DNA of 41,064 bases from an uncultured Clostridium sp. GTDB taxonomy: Bacteria > Bacillota > Clostridia > Lachnospirales > Lachnospiraceae. The position numbers were made by a program, and so were the translations under genes. Below, in pieces: positions 30,625-39,530 of this stretch. A model generated the notes under the pieces. That model worked only from the letters and a program-made list of their open reading frames with translations. It was not told where the DNA came from and ran no database searches. Position 1 is the first letter of the stretch. Each line of letters opens with the position of its first letter. The DNA lies in assembly GCA_900555045.1 (NCBI GenBank), contig USJW01000035.1, positions 1 through 41,064 of the forward strand. Reading direction: 5' to 3'.

Positions 30625-32163
30625 ATGTTTGTAAAAGTGAATAGTGCGGGGATCTGTGGTGTGAGCGGGCAGATCGTTTCCGCAGAGGCGGATGTGGGGG
30701 ACGGCCTGCCGGGCTTTGTCATGGTGGGATACCTGGCAGCGGAGGTGCGGGAAGCCCAGGACCGGGTGCGCACCGCCTTGAAGAATTCCGGCTTTCGGCT
30801 GCCCGCCCGAAAGATCACGGTCAATCTGTCCCCGGCGGATCTTCGAAAGGAGGGGACCGCCTACGACCTGGCCATCGCAGTGGCCGTGCTGGGCGCTTAC
30901 GGAATGTCCGACATGCGGGCAGTGTCCGGCAGCCTTGTGGTGGGGGAGCTGGGGCTGGACGGCCGGGTCAAGCCGGTGGGCGGCGTGATGAGCATGGTGA
31001 TGGCTGCCCGGGAGGCGGGGCTTAGCCGCTGCTATCTCCCTGAGGAGAATGTAAAGGAGGGGCTGGTTGTGGAGCACATGGAGATTGTGGGGGTGGGTTC
31101 CCTGGCCCGGATGGCCGACATTCTGGCGGCCCCTCAGGCGGTGCAGCCTGTCACGCAGCCGGGGGAGCAGACCTGGCGGGAGGAGGAGGGGACGTACGAC
31201 GTGGACTACCGCGAGGTGAACGGCCAGCGCTTTTTGCGCCGGGCGGCGGAGGTGGCTGCGGCGGGGATGCACAACCTCCTGTTAGGCGGCCCCGCGGGAA
31301 CCGGAAAGACTATGATCGCCCGCCGCCTGCCGACGATCCTTCCATCCCTGTCCAGGGAGGAGAATATCGAGATTTCGAGAATCTACAGCATCTGCGGGAT
31401 GCTGCCGCCGGACACGCCGCTTATGAACCGCCGTCCCTTTCGCAGCCCGCACCACACGATCACGCCGCAGGCGCTGACCGGCGGTGGAAGACCGGTGCGC
31501 CCGGGAGAGCTGTCGCTGGCGTCCGGAGGGGTGCTGTTCTTGGATGAGCTGACGCTGTTTCACAAGGCAGCGTTGGAAATTCTGCGCCAGCCCTTGGAGG
31601 AACAGCGGGTGATTGTCAACCGGGTTCGCGGGGCGTACGAGTTTCCGGCGGATTTTATGCTGTGCGCTGCGTTTAACCCTTGTCCCTGCGGTTTCTACCC
31701 GGACCGGAGCCGCTGTAGCTGCACAGATGCGCAAATCCGGCAGTATTTAGGCCGCCTGTCCCGGCCGATCGTGGAGCGGTTTGATATATGCGCCGAGGCC
31801 TCCCCGGTGAGCTTTGAGGAGCTCTGGGGCAGGAAAAAGAAAAATGAGGATTCAGCGTCCATTCGCACGCGGGTGGAGCGGGCCAGGAAGATCCAGGCAA
31901 AGCGGTTTGAGGGCACAGGAATACGGTTTAACAGCCGCATGGGGAAGCGCCAATTGGAGCGCTGGTGTGTCCTGGAGCCGGAGGCGGAGCAATATATGGA
32001 GCAGGTGTATCAGGCCAAAGGAATGAGCGCCAGGACATTTCATAAGGCTTTAAAAGTGTCCAGGACCATAGCGGACCTGGAGGGAGGAGGCCCGATCCAA
32101 AAGCGCCATCTGGCGGAGGCGGTTGGTTACCGGGGATTGGAGGAGAAGCTATGGATGGAATAG
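30625..32163 (+). CDS. comM: YifB/ComM family Mg-chelatase-like AAA+ ATPase
   Basis: 512 residues. An N-terminal Lon-like S5 fold domain (FVKVNSAGICGVSG, VNLSPADLRKEGTAYDL) is followed by a Mg-chelatase-type AAA+ ATPase: Walker A GGPAGTGKTMIARR, Walker B GVLFLDELTLF, and a C-terminal chelatase-like domain. In naturally competent bacteria ComM is a helicase that promotes branch migration during integration of incoming DNA; the family is also widespread in non-competent Clostridia. ATG 30625 has AAGGAG upstream and starts at the standard N-terminus; an upstream in-frame start at 30607 lacks one. It overlaps dprA by 13 bases, supporting a joint role in DNA processing. Confidence 0.93.
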   Translation: MFVKVNSAGICGVSGQIVSAEADVGDGLPGFVMVGYLAAEVREAQDRVRTALKNSGFRLPARKITVNLSPADLRKEGTAYDLAIAVAVLGAYGMSDMRAVSGSLVVGELGLDGRVKPVGGVMSMVMAAREAGLSRCYLPEENVKEGLVVEHMEIVGVGSLARMADILAAPQAVQPVTQPGEQTWREEEGTYDVDYREVNGQRFLRRAAEVAAAGMHNLLLGGPAGTGKTMIARRLPTILPSLSREENIEISRIYSICGMLPPDTPLMNRRPFRSPHHTITPQALTGGGRPVRPGELSLASGGVLFLDELTLFHKAALEILRQPLEEQRVIVNRVRGAYEFPADFMLCAAFNPCPCGFYPDRSRCSCTDAQIRQYLGRLSRPIVERFDICAEASPVSFEELWGRKKKNEDSASIRTRVERARKIQAKRFEGTGIRFNSRMGKRQLERWCVLEPEAEQYMEQVYQAKGMSARTFHKALKVSRTIADLEGGGPIQKRHLAEAVGYRGLEEKLWME

Positions 32164-33260
32164 AGCGGGAATATCTGTACTGGCTGTGCCGCAGCCTGCC
32201 CGCCGCAGCCGTGCCCATACGGGAGATGTGGGAGCGGTTTGGCAGCTTTGAGCAGATCTATAATATAGAAGGAACACAGTTGCGCGAGATGGGCATCCTC
32301 CGCGGGCCGAAGCTTGCACAAGCGTTTGATGAGGCGAAGAAAACGCGGAGGGAGGCGGTGGAGGAATACCGTCAGCTTCCCCAGCAGGGGATTCGCTTTG
32401 TCACGCCCTTTGACCCGGAATATCCGGATCGCCTGCGGCATATCTATGACTATCCAATGGGGCTGTGGGTCAAGGGGACGCTGCCCTCCGAAAAGCAGCC
32501 TGCCGCGGCGGTGATTGGAGCGAGAAACTGTACCAGCTACGGCGAGCAGGCGGCGGAGCTTATGGGGCGTGAGCTGGCGTCTGCCGGAGTGCAGGTGATC
32601 AGCGGACTGGCTCTGGGCGTGGACGGGGCGGGCCACAGGGGAGCTCTTAAGGGGGGAGGAAAAACCTGGGGCGTCCTGGGCTGTGGGGTCAACATCTGTT
32701 ATCCCAAGCGCAATTACACGCTCTTTCGGGAGATGGAGAGCCAGGGCGGAATCCTGTCGGAGTTTCCTCCCGGTGAGCCGCCCAAACCGTTAAATTTTCC
32801 GACGCGCAACCGCTTGATCAGCGGACTGGCGGACGTGATTCTTGTCATAGAGGCCAAGGAGCGGAGCGGTTCCCTGATTACTGCGCGCCTGGGGCTGGAT
32901 CAGGGCAAGGAGGTGTTTGCCCTGCCGGGGCGGGTGACGGACGTGGTCAGCCGGGGCTGCAACCAGCTCATTCAGTCCGGTGCGGCCATTCTCACGGGGC
33001 CTGGCGATGTGCTGGAATATTTGGGGGTGCTCCGGGAAAAAAAGCTGATTCTTTATGAAAAAAGCGAGAAGGGACTTGCCAAGAATGAAAAAATGGTGTA
33101 TAGTTGCCTAGATTCCGCACCAAAACACGTGGAGGAGATCGCTGCCCTGTCAGGCCTTGCGGTCAGCGCGTGTATGGAAGCGCTTCTCGATTTAGAGTTG
33201 GGTGGATTTGCGGTGAAAACGACGGGACTGTACTATGCAAAACGTCTCACCTGCGACTGA
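32151..33260 (+). CDS. dprA: DNA-processing protein DprA (Smf)
   Basis: 369 residues. A SAM/HhH-like N-terminal segment (about 1-60) is followed by the Rossmann-type DprA core, with AVIGARNCTSYGEQAAELMG, VISGLALGVDGAGHRGAL, GCGVNICYPKRN and SLITARLGLDQGKEVFALPG, and a C-terminal winged helix (about 300-369). DprA loads RecA onto single-stranded DNA and protects incoming strands. ATG 32151 lies five bases after AGGAG and overlaps comM. It is encoded upstream of topA as in many Firmicutes. Confidence 0.95.
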   Translation: MDGIEREYLYWLCRSLPAAAVPIREMWERFGSFEQIYNIEGTQLREMGILRGPKLAQAFDEAKKTRREAVEEYRQLPQQGIRFVTPFDPEYPDRLRHIYDYPMGLWVKGTLPSEKQPAAAVIGARNCTSYGEQAAELMGRELASAGVQVISGLALGVDGAGHRGALKGGGKTWGVLGCGVNICYPKRNYTLFREMESQGGILSEFPPGEPPKPLNFPTRNRLISGLADVILVIEAKERSGSLITARLGLDQGKEVFALPGRVTDVVSRGCNQLIQSGAAILTGPGDVLEYLGVLREKKLILYEKSEKGLAKNEKMVYSCLDSAPKHVEEIAALSGLAVSACMEALLDLELGGFAVKTTGLYYAKRLTCD

Positions 33261-33304
33261 GCGGGGAGATGAGCGGGTGCAGCCGGGCGTTGGAGAGAGT
33301 TCTT

Positions 33305-33333
33305 TTGTTTCTGCGAGAGCAGTTTTCGATAAT
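33305..33333 (+). promoter_or_regulatory. Candidate topA promoter
   Basis: TTGTTT, 17 bases, GATAAT; predicted start near 33340 with ATG at 33363. It lies just downstream of dprA. Confidence 0.5.
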
Positions 33334-33362
33334 GAGAATGAGAAATGACGAGGAGTTTTACA

Positions 33363-35450
33363 ATGGCAAACTATTTGGTAATCGTTGAGTCACCAGCAAA
33401 AGTAAAGACGATTAAAAAGTTCCTGGGAAACAACTATGAGGTGGACGCCTCCGGCGGCCATGTGAGGGATTTGCCCAAGAGCCAGCTGGGATTTGACGCG
33501 GAGCACGACTATGAGCCCAAGTACATCACAATCCGGGGAAAAGGTGATGTGCTGGCGAAACTTCGCAAGGAAGTGAAAAAAGCAGATAAGATCTATCTGG
33601 CGACGGACCCGGACCGCGAGGGGGAAGCGATCTCCTGGCATCTGGTGAAGGCGCTGAAGCTGGACGAGGCGAAGAACAAGCAGGTGTACCGCATAAGCTT
33701 CAACGAGATCACTAAGAATGCAGTAAAGGCCTCCTTTAAGAGTCCCCGCGATATTGATATGAACCTGGTGGACGCGCAGCAGACCCGCCGTATGCTGGAC
33801 CGCATGGTGGGCTACCGGATCAGTCCGCTGCTGTGGGCGAAGGTAAAGCGCGGCTTGAGTGCCGGGCGCGTGCAGTCTGTGGCGCTGCGCATGATCTGCG
33901 ACCGCGAGGACGAGATCAACGCGTTCATCCCGGAGGAGTACTGGAACCTGGAGGCAAAGCTACAGCTGAAGGGCAGCAAAAAGCCTCTGATAGCCAAGTA
34001 CTACGGCAAAAACGATGGCAAGAACGGAAAGACTGCGATCCGCAGCAAGGAGGAGCTGGACCAGATTCTTGAGGATCTGGAGGGCAAAACCTATGTGGTG
34101 GACGAGGTGAAGAAGGGGGAGCGCGTAAAGAAGGCTCCCATCCCGTTTACCACCAGTACCCTGCAGCAGGAAGCCTCCAAGGCGCTTAACTTCTCCACCC
34201 AGAAGACCATGCGCCTGGCACAGCAGCTGTACGAGGGCGTGGAGGTGAAGGGCCACGGCACCATCGGTCTCATCACCTACCTGCGTACGGATTCCACCCG
34301 AATTGCGGATGAGGCGGACGCGGCGGCCAGAGAGTTTATCAAAAACCAGTACGGCGAAAAGTATGTGATCAAAAATGAGCAGGCCAAAAAGAGCGGCGGA
34401 AAGATTCAGGACGCCCACGAGGCAATCCGGCCCACAGATATCGCTCTGACCCCGACGGTGGTGAAGGAGTCGCTGCAGCGCGATTTATTCCGCCTGTACC
34501 AGCTGATCTGGAAGCGATTCACGGCCAGCCGTATGGACAGCGCGGTCTACGAGACCACCTCTGTCAAGATCAATGTCGGCGGTCACAGCTTCACAACCTC
34601 CGCCTCACGCCTGGTCTTCGACGGCTTTATGTCCGTCTACGTGGAGGCCGACGACGAGGAGGAGCACAGCCAGGCTCTGGGCAATCTGGACAAGGGAACC
34701 GTGCTTAAGCTTGAGGAGCTGGAACCCAGCCAGCACTTTACACAGCCCCCGGCCCACTACACGGAGGCTTCCCTGGTGAAGGCGCTGGAGGAGCAGGGGA
34801 TCGGACGCCCCAGTACCTACGCGCCCACGATCACCACGATCATCGCCCGCCGGTATGTGGTGAAGGAGAACAAAAACCTGTATGTCACGGAGATGGGCGA
34901 GGTGGTAAACCGGATCATGAAGAACAGCTTCCCCAGCATCGTGGACATCAGCTTCACGGCCAACATGGAGTCCCTGCTGGATAAGGTGGCGGACGGCTCC
35001 GTGGCCTGGAAGACAGTGGTCAGCAACTTCTATCCGGATCTGGACGAGGCGGTGAAGATTGCGGAGAAGGAGCTGGAGACCGTGACCATCGCGGACGAGG
35101 TTTCGGACGAGGTCTGCGAGGTGTGCGGCCGCCAGATGGTCATCAAGTACGGTCCTCACGGAAAGTTCCTGGCCTGCCCGGGCTTCCCGGAGTGCAAGAA
35201 CACCAAGCCTTATTTTGAGAAGATCGGCGTTCCCTGTCCCAAGTGCGGCAAGGAAGTGGTCCGCAAGAAGACCAAGAAGGGCCGTCTCTATTACGGCTGC
35301 GAGGCGAACCCGGACTGCGATTTTATGTCCTGGCAGAAGCCTTCCATCAAGAAATGCCCGGAGTGTGGTTCCTACATGGTGGAGAAGGGAAACAAGCTTC
35401 TCTGCTCCAATGAGACCTGCGGATACCGCACGAACCTGGACAAGGAATAG
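33363..35450 (+). CDS. topA: DNA topoisomerase I
   Basis: 695-residue type IA topoisomerase that relaxes negative supercoils. The N-terminal Toprim domain shows VIVESPAKVKTIKKFLG and DPDREGEAISWHL (acidic metal triad). The active-site tyrosine is Y306 in GLITYLRTDST. The C-terminus carries three zinc-ribbon modules: CEVC...CPGFPEC, CPKC...CEANPDC and CPEC...CSNETC. ATG 33363 is preceded by GAGGAG at 33347-33352; the in-frame ATG at 33345 is closer to the predicted transcription start and lacks a site. Essential housekeeping gene. Confidence 0.97.
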   Translation: MANYLVIVESPAKVKTIKKFLGNNYEVDASGGHVRDLPKSQLGFDAEHDYEPKYITIRGKGDVLAKLRKEVKKADKIYLATDPDREGEAISWHLVKALKLDEAKNKQVYRISFNEITKNAVKASFKSPRDIDMNLVDAQQTRRMLDRMVGYRISPLLWAKVKRGLSAGRVQSVALRMICDREDEINAFIPEEYWNLEAKLQLKGSKKPLIAKYYGKNDGKNGKTAIRSKEELDQILEDLEGKTYVVDEVKKGERVKKAPIPFTTSTLQQEASKALNFSTQKTMRLAQQLYEGVEVKGHGTIGLITYLRTDSTRIADEADAAAREFIKNQYGEKYVIKNEQAKKSGGKIQDAHEAIRPTDIALTPTVVKESLQRDLFRLYQLIWKRFTASRMDSAVYETTSVKINVGGHSFTTSASRLVFDGFMSVYVEADDEEEHSQALGNLDKGTVLKLEELEPSQHFTQPPAHYTEASLVKALEEQGIGRPSTYAPTITTIIARRYVVKENKNLYVTEMGEVVNRIMKNSFPSIVDISFTANMESLLDKVADGSVAWKTVVSNFYPDLDEAVKIAEKELETVTIADEVSDEVCEVCGRQMVIKYGPHGKFLACPGFPECKNTKPYFEKIGVPCPKCGKEVVRKKTKKGRLYYGCEANPDCDFMSWQKPSIKKCPECGSYMVEKGNKLLCSNETCGYRTNLDKE

Positions 35451-35517
35451 AAAAAAATGGTAAAATTGCCAAAGAAAATACGAAATTCTTAAAATAATCG
35501 AAAACTTCGAAAAACTC

Positions 35518-35546
35518 TTGTTATTGCCACGGAATTATGTTACAAT
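35518..35546 (+). promoter_or_regulatory. codY promoter
   Basis: TTGTTA, 17 bases, TACAAT with TG just before the -10. The upstream A/T-rich stretch contains AAATTCTTAAAAT, a poor match to the CodY box (AATTTTCWGAAAATT), so autoregulation is possible but weakly supported. Confidence 0.65.
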
Positions 35547-35605
35547 TCTATTATTAATAGGGCATTTCGGGGCGTTATACCAATTGGATAAGGAGGTTTT
35601 CGAAT

Positions 35606-36394
35606 ATGAGCGTTCAATTGTTGGACAAAACTAGGAAGATCAACAAGTTATTGCATAACAACAATTCTCACAAAGTGGTTTTCAATGATATCTGCAAAGT
35701 GCTGAGTGAGATTCTGTTATCCAATATCCTGGTCATCAGCAAGAAGGGAAAGGTCCTTGGAGTAAGCCTGTGCCCTGGCGTTGAGGAGATCGAGGAGTTG
35801 ATCGAGGATCAGGTGGGTATGTACGTTGACAAGATGCTCAACGAACGCCTGTTAAGCGTACTCTCCACCAAGGAGAACGTGAACCTGGCCACACTGGGAT
35901 TTGCCGAGGAGAACGTGCGCAAATACCAGGCAATTATCACCCCGATCGATATCGCGGGAGAGCGGCTGGGAACACTGTTTATCTACAAGCAGGACTCCCA
36001 GTATGACATAGACGACATTATTCTGAGTGAGTACGGGACCACGGTTGTGGGCCTTGAGATGATGCGCTCCGTCAACGAGGAGAACGCGGAGGAGACCCGC
36101 AAGGTGCAGATCGTCAAATCTGCCATCAGCACCCTGTCCTTCTCGGAGCTGGAGGCGATCATCCACATCTTCGACGAGCTGGACGGCAACGAGGGAATCC
36201 TGGTGGCCAGCAAGATCGCGGACCGCGTGGGAATTACCCGCTCGGTGATCGTCAATGCGCTGCGCAAGTTTGAGAGCGCGGGCGTGATCGAGTCCCGTTC
36301 CTCCGGAATGAAGGGAACCTACATCAAGGTGCTCAACGATGTCGTGTTCGACGAGCTGAAGACAATCAAGGCATCCAACTCAAACTTAAAGTGA
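35606..36394 (+). CDS. codY: GTP- and branched-chain-amino-acid-sensing repressor CodY
   Basis: 262 residues, standard CodY length. An N-terminal GAF domain (about 1-155) binds isoleucine, leucine and valine, and a C-terminal winged helix (about 175-255) contains ASKIADRVGITRSVIVNALRK, the highly conserved CodY DNA-binding helix, followed by ESAGVIESRSSGMKGTYIKV. CodY represses amino-acid import and stationary-phase genes while nutrients and GTP are plentiful and influences entry to sporulation. ATG 35606 follows AAGGAGG. It has its own promoter and terminator. Confidence 0.97.
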   Translation: MSVQLLDKTRKINKLLHNNNSHKVVFNDICKVLSEILLSNILVISKKGKVLGVSLCPGVEEIEELIEDQVGMYVDKMLNERLLSVLSTKENVNLATLGFAEENVRKYQAIITPIDIAGERLGTLFIYKQDSQYDIDDIILSEYGTTVVGLEMMRSVNEENAEETRKVQIVKSAISTLSFSELEAIIHIFDELDGNEGILVASKIADRVGITRSVIVNALRKFESAGVIESRSSGMKGTYIKVLNDVVFDELKTIKASNSNLK

Positions 36395-36430
36395 TTCGGC
36401 TTAAAAGGCGGATCGCGTGAACAATAGAAT

Positions 36431-36483
36431 ACAGGGCCGCTGGCGCCAACCTGTGAGAGGGCTTGCGCGCAGCGGCCCTGTTT
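36431..36483 (+). terminator. codY terminator
   Basis: ACAGGGCCGCTG pairs with CAGCGGCCCTGT, perfect over 12 bp, with a long loop that can itself pair (GGCGC/GCGCG), followed by TTT. It starts 36 bases after the codY stop. Confidence 0.85.
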
Positions 36484-36503
36484 CGTGGGCTGGAGGGAAA
36501 TAG

Positions 36504-37124
36504 ATGCTGTATGACAGAGATATCCGGGAGCCGCTGTTTGAGTTCCTGGAAGAGCGGTACGGAAAAATCCGCATCATAGAGGAAAAACGGATGGGCCGGT
36601 CCCGGGCGGACATCGTGATGGTGCTGCCGCGCGCGGTGATGGGCATCGAGATCAAGAGCGACGCGGACACCTACGCCAGGCTGAGCCGGCAGGTTCGGGA
36701 TTACGACCGGTATTTTGACCGGAATACGGTGGTGGTAGGTTCCTCCCACGGGCTGCACATCGGGGAGCATGTCCCGGCCTGGTGGGGGATTATCACGGTG
36801 GATGCCACGGAGCACGGCCTGGATTTTTACGTGCTGCGGGAGGCGGCGGACAATCCGTCTATTGACATGTCCCGCAAGCTGGGGCTTCTCTGGAGGCCAG
36901 AGCTGGTCTGGATTCAGGAGCAGACCGGGATGCCCAAATACCGGGAGAAGAGCAAGGCATTTGTGGTGGAGAAGATTCTTCTGCAGGTGCCGGGGGATGT
37001 GCTGGCGGAGCTCGTGAGTGACAGGCTCTTCGAGAGGGATTATACACAGATCGAAGAGGTGATACAGACCTACAGGGAACAGCAGGGCAAAAAGCCCAGG
37101 CGCAAAAAACGTGGAAAAAAATGA
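36504..37124 (+). CDS. Sce7726/MmcB-like protein with a PD-(D/E)XK nuclease-type core
   Basis: 206 residues. The segment RMGRSRADIVMVLPRAVMGI and then EIKSD gives Asp, then Glu-X-Lys at the spacing of PD-(D/E)XK nuclease folds (D about 36, E about 50, K about 52), matching proteins annotated sce7726 or MmcB-like. Another strong stretch is HVPAWWGIITVD. The C-terminus is a basic tail (KKPRRKKRGKK), consistent with nucleic-acid binding. ATG 36504 follows GGAGGG. It lies alone between the codY terminator and the rpsB promoter. The function is unproven; a DNA repair or restriction-like role is inferred from the fold only. Confidence 0.7.
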   Translation: MLYDRDIREPLFEFLEERYGKIRIIEEKRMGRSRADIVMVLPRAVMGIEIKSDADTYARLSRQVRDYDRYFDRNTVVVGSSHGLHIGEHVPAWWGIITVDATEHGLDFYVLREAADNPSIDMSRKLGLLWRPELVWIQEQTGMPKYREKSKAFVVEKILLQVPGDVLAELVSDRLFERDYTQIEEVIQTYREQQGKKPRRKKRGKK

Positions 37125-37145
37125 TAAATTTCCCCGCTAAACCAC

Positions 37146-37331
37146 TTGCACACATTCACATTTTATGATATATTTGAAAGGCTGACAAAAAACACGTCTG
37201 TGGATTCCACGGGACGGTGCCTGAACCGAAAATCGGACAGGTCTTCCGGGAAGCATGAGAAGCAGACGGAAGTGCGCCCGACTCCCTTGCTCAGTGGAGC
37301 GGGTAAAAAAACCAATATGGAGGTAGAGAAC
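37146..37331 (+). promoter_or_regulatory. rpsB promoter and long untranslated leader
   Basis: TTGCAC, 17 bases, TATATT (37146-37174) with TG before the -10 gives a start near 37181 and a leader of about 150 bases before ATG 37332. The rpsB reading frame is open through much of the leader, but the true start has GGAGGT at 37318-37323. A leader of this length before a ribosomal-protein gene is compatible with S2 autoregulation; I could not recognise a known leader fold. Confidence 0.6.
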
Positions 37332-38078
37332 ATGAGCGTTATTTCAATGAAGCAGTTACTGGAAGCTGGCGTGCACTTTGGCCACCAGACAAGAAGATGG
37401 AACCCCAAGATGGCTCCGTACATCTACACCGAGAGAAACGGCATCTACATCATTGACCTGCAGAAGTCTGTAGTCAAGGTAGATGAGGCTTACAAGGCTG
37501 TTTCCGACATCGCTGCCAACGGCGGCACCATCCTGTTCGTTGGTACCAAGAAGCAGGCACAGGAGGCAATCAAGGCTGAGGCTGAGCGCTGCGGCATGTA
37601 CTTCGTAAACGAGAGATGGCTGGGCGGCATGCTGACCAACTTCAAGACCATCCAGAGCCGTATCGGCAGACTGAAAGAGATCGAGACCATGTCTCAGGAC
37701 GGAACCTTTGATGTTCTGCCCAAGAAGGAAGTTATCGCGTTAAAGAAGGAATGGGATAAGCTGGAGAGAAACCTGGGCGGTATCAAAGAGATGAAGAAGC
37801 TGCCGGATGCAATCTTCGTAGTAGATCCCAAGAAGGAGCACATCTGCGTGCAGGAAGCTCACACCCTGGGCATTCCGTTAATCGGTATTGTGGATACCAA
37901 CTGCGATCCCGAGGAGCTGGATTACGTGATCCCCGGCAACGACGATGCAATCAGAGCGGTTAAGCTGATCGTTTCCAAGATGGCTGACGCTGTGATCGAG
38001 GCAAAGCAGGGCGAGGTTCTTGAAGGCGCCATGGAGATCGAAGTACCGGTTGAGGCGTTCGAGGCAGCAGAGGCTTAA
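37332..38078 (+). CDS. rpsB: 30S ribosomal protein S2
   Basis: 248 residues starting MSVISMKQLLEAGVHFGHQT, the classic S2 N-terminus, with RRWNPKMAPYIYTERNGI, GGTILFVGTKKQAQEAI, ERWLGGMLTNF and GIVDTNCDPEELDYVIPGND. Structural protein of the small ribosomal subunit head. Codon use is more biased than in the flanking genes, as expected for a highly expressed gene. Cotranscribed with tsf, 35 bases downstream. Confidence 0.98.
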   Translation: MSVISMKQLLEAGVHFGHQTRRWNPKMAPYIYTERNGIYIIDLQKSVVKVDEAYKAVSDIAANGGTILFVGTKKQAQEAIKAEAERCGMYFVNERWLGGMLTNFKTIQSRIGRLKEIETMSQDGTFDVLPKKEVIALKKEWDKLERNLGGIKEMKKLPDAIFVVDPKKEHICVQEAHTLGIPLIGIVDTNCDPEELDYVIPGNDDAIRAVKLIVSKMADAVIEAKQGEVLEGAMEIEVPVEAFEAAEA

Positions 38079-38113
38079 TTCTGGCAACAATATCTGAATT
38101 GGAGGGAATTGAA

Positions 38114-39049
38114 ATGGCAGCAGTAACAGCAGCAATGGTAAAAGAGTTAAGAGAGATGACCGGCGCCGGAATGATGGACTGCAAGAAAGCACTTGCGGCT
38201 ACCGACGGTGATATGGATAAAGCGGTTGAGTTCCTGAGAGAAAAGGGACTGGCCGGCGCAGCTAAGAAGGCCGGACGTATCGCAGCTGAGGGTATCGTTG
38301 TGACCAAGGTGAGCGAGGACGGCAAGAAGGCTGTTGTGGTTGAGGTGAACGCTGAGACCGACTTCGTGGCTAAGAACGAGAAGTTCCGCGCCTACGCAGC
38401 TGACGTGGCAGAGCAGGCTCTGGCTACTTCCACCACCACCATGGACGCATTCATGGAGGAGAAGTGGCTGAAGGATACCTCTCTGACTGTTAAGGAGGCT
38501 CTGTCCTCTCAGATCGCCATCATCGGCGAGAACATGAACATCCGCCGTTTCGAGCAGCTGGCGGAGGCCAACGGCTTTGTAGCTTCCTACATCCATGCCG
38601 GCGGTAAGATCGGCGTTCTGGTAGACGTTGAGACCGACGTTGTGAACGACGAGATCAAGGATATGGCTAAGAACGTGGCTATGCAGGCAGCTGCATTAAA
38701 GCCCCTGTACACCTGCAGAGACGAGGTTGACGCGGAGTACATCGAGAAGGAGAAAGAGATCCTGACCGTAGCTGCAAAGAACGAGAAGCCCGATGCCAAC
38801 GACAAGATCATCAGCGGCATGGTTATGGGCCGTATCAACAAGGAGCTGAAGGAAATCTGCCTGTTAGACCAGGTTTACGTGAGAGCAGAGGATGGCAAGC
38901 AGAGCGTAGCCAACTACGTTGCTTCCGTTGCGAAGGCTAACGGCGCTAACATCAAGGTGAAGAAGTTCGTTCGTTTCGAGACTGGCGAAGGTTTGGAAAA
39001 GAAGAATGAGGACTTCGCAGCCGAGGTAGCGAAGCAGATGGGAATGTAA
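38114..39049 (+). CDS. tsf: Translation elongation factor Ts
   Basis: 311 residues. It starts MAAVTAAMVKELREMTGAGM followed by MDCKKAL, the conserved EF-Ts N-terminal domain, then EVNAETDFVAKNEKF and later VASYIHAGGKIGVLV. It is the nucleotide-exchange factor for EF-Tu. ATG 38114 has GGAGGG at 38101-38106; an in-frame ATG at 38099 precedes this site. It forms the usual rpsB-tsf pair, but the expected pyrH and frr genes do not follow: two terminators and a gene-poor region do. Confidence 0.98.
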   Translation: MAAVTAAMVKELREMTGAGMMDCKKALAATDGDMDKAVEFLREKGLAGAAKKAGRIAAEGIVVTKVSEDGKKAVVVEVNAETDFVAKNEKFRAYAADVAEQALATSTTTMDAFMEEKWLKDTSLTVKEALSSQIAIIGENMNIRRFEQLAEANGFVASYIHAGGKIGVLVDVETDVVNDEIKDMAKNVAMQAAALKPLYTCRDEVDAEYIEKEKEILTVAAKNEKPDANDKIISGMVMGRINKELKEICLLDQVYVRAEDGKQSVANYVASVAKANGANIKVKKFVRFETGEGLEKKNEDFAAEVAKQMGM

Positions 39050-39079
39050 TTGTTATTCTCCCATTAAAAATCGACTGAT

Positions 39080-39109
39080 TCTCCCGCAAAACAGACCGTT
39101 TTCGGGAGA
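39080..39109 (+). terminator. First hairpin after tsf
   Basis: TCTCCCG-C-AAAAC pairs with GTTTT-CGGGAGA (one bulged C) and is followed by TAAAAAG, so it lacks a T run; possibly an mRNA-stabilising 3' hairpin. Confidence 0.55.
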
Positions 39110-39124
39110 TAAAAAGAGAAATAA

Positions 39125-39162
39125 AGACCCAAAGTATGTTTTTCATGCTTTGGGTCTTTTTT
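39125..39162 (+). terminator. rpsB-tsf terminator
   Basis: AGACCCAAAGTATG pairs with CATGCTTTGGGTCT, 14 bp with one G-U pair, loop TTTTT, followed by six T. Strong rho-independent terminator. Confidence 0.95.
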
Positions 39163-39487
39163 CGCCCAGGTATCCCCTCAAAAAACGCGGGATCCTTATA
39201 TCCCGTCGGCCTGTGCCCCTGTGATTTCCCTTCCGCCACCGTCCGGGCCCTTTTGCTTTGCTGGCACGCAGCCCTGGATCATTAGGAAAATGAGGGGGGA
39301 GAAAACAGGAAGAAAAAATTCGGGAGACCTTGGGATTACAAGAATTTTTGAAGTCGAAATGAGCGGCTTTAGCCATTTGAATGTGGGCGGCAGAAGGCCG
39401 GAAGGAGAGAAGAGGTGGAGGGACACGGGAGATGGCGCGCTGCAGATTGTGAGCAAGAACGGGACCACAAAGCAGTGGGCGCGCTGC
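39163..39487. other. Gene-poor intergenic stretch
   Basis: Open frames occur on both strands but none has a ribosome-binding site or protein-like composition. The short words GGCGCGCTGC near 39435 and 39479 are repeated. I see no recognisable gene or RNA. Confidence 0.5.
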
Positions 39488-39523
39488 CATCTATGGTCAC
39501 AAAAAACCATATGACCATAGATG
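39488..39523 (-). terminator. Inverted repeat downstream of the orphan gene
   Basis: CATCTATGGTCA pairs with TGACCATAGATG, a perfect 12-bp stem around a 12-base loop, eight bases beyond the stop of the leftward gene at 39531. There is no T run after it on the minus strand, so its role as terminator is only likely. Confidence 0.5.
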
Positions 39524-39530
39524 ACAGTAT

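Noticed and set aside
35480..35500. CodY box upstream of codY
   Set aside because: The best match has about five mismatches in 15 positions, too weak to annotate as a site.
37146..37331. 62-codon extension of rpsB
   Set aside because: It starts at the -35 element; the S2 N-terminus and GGAGGT place the start at 37332.
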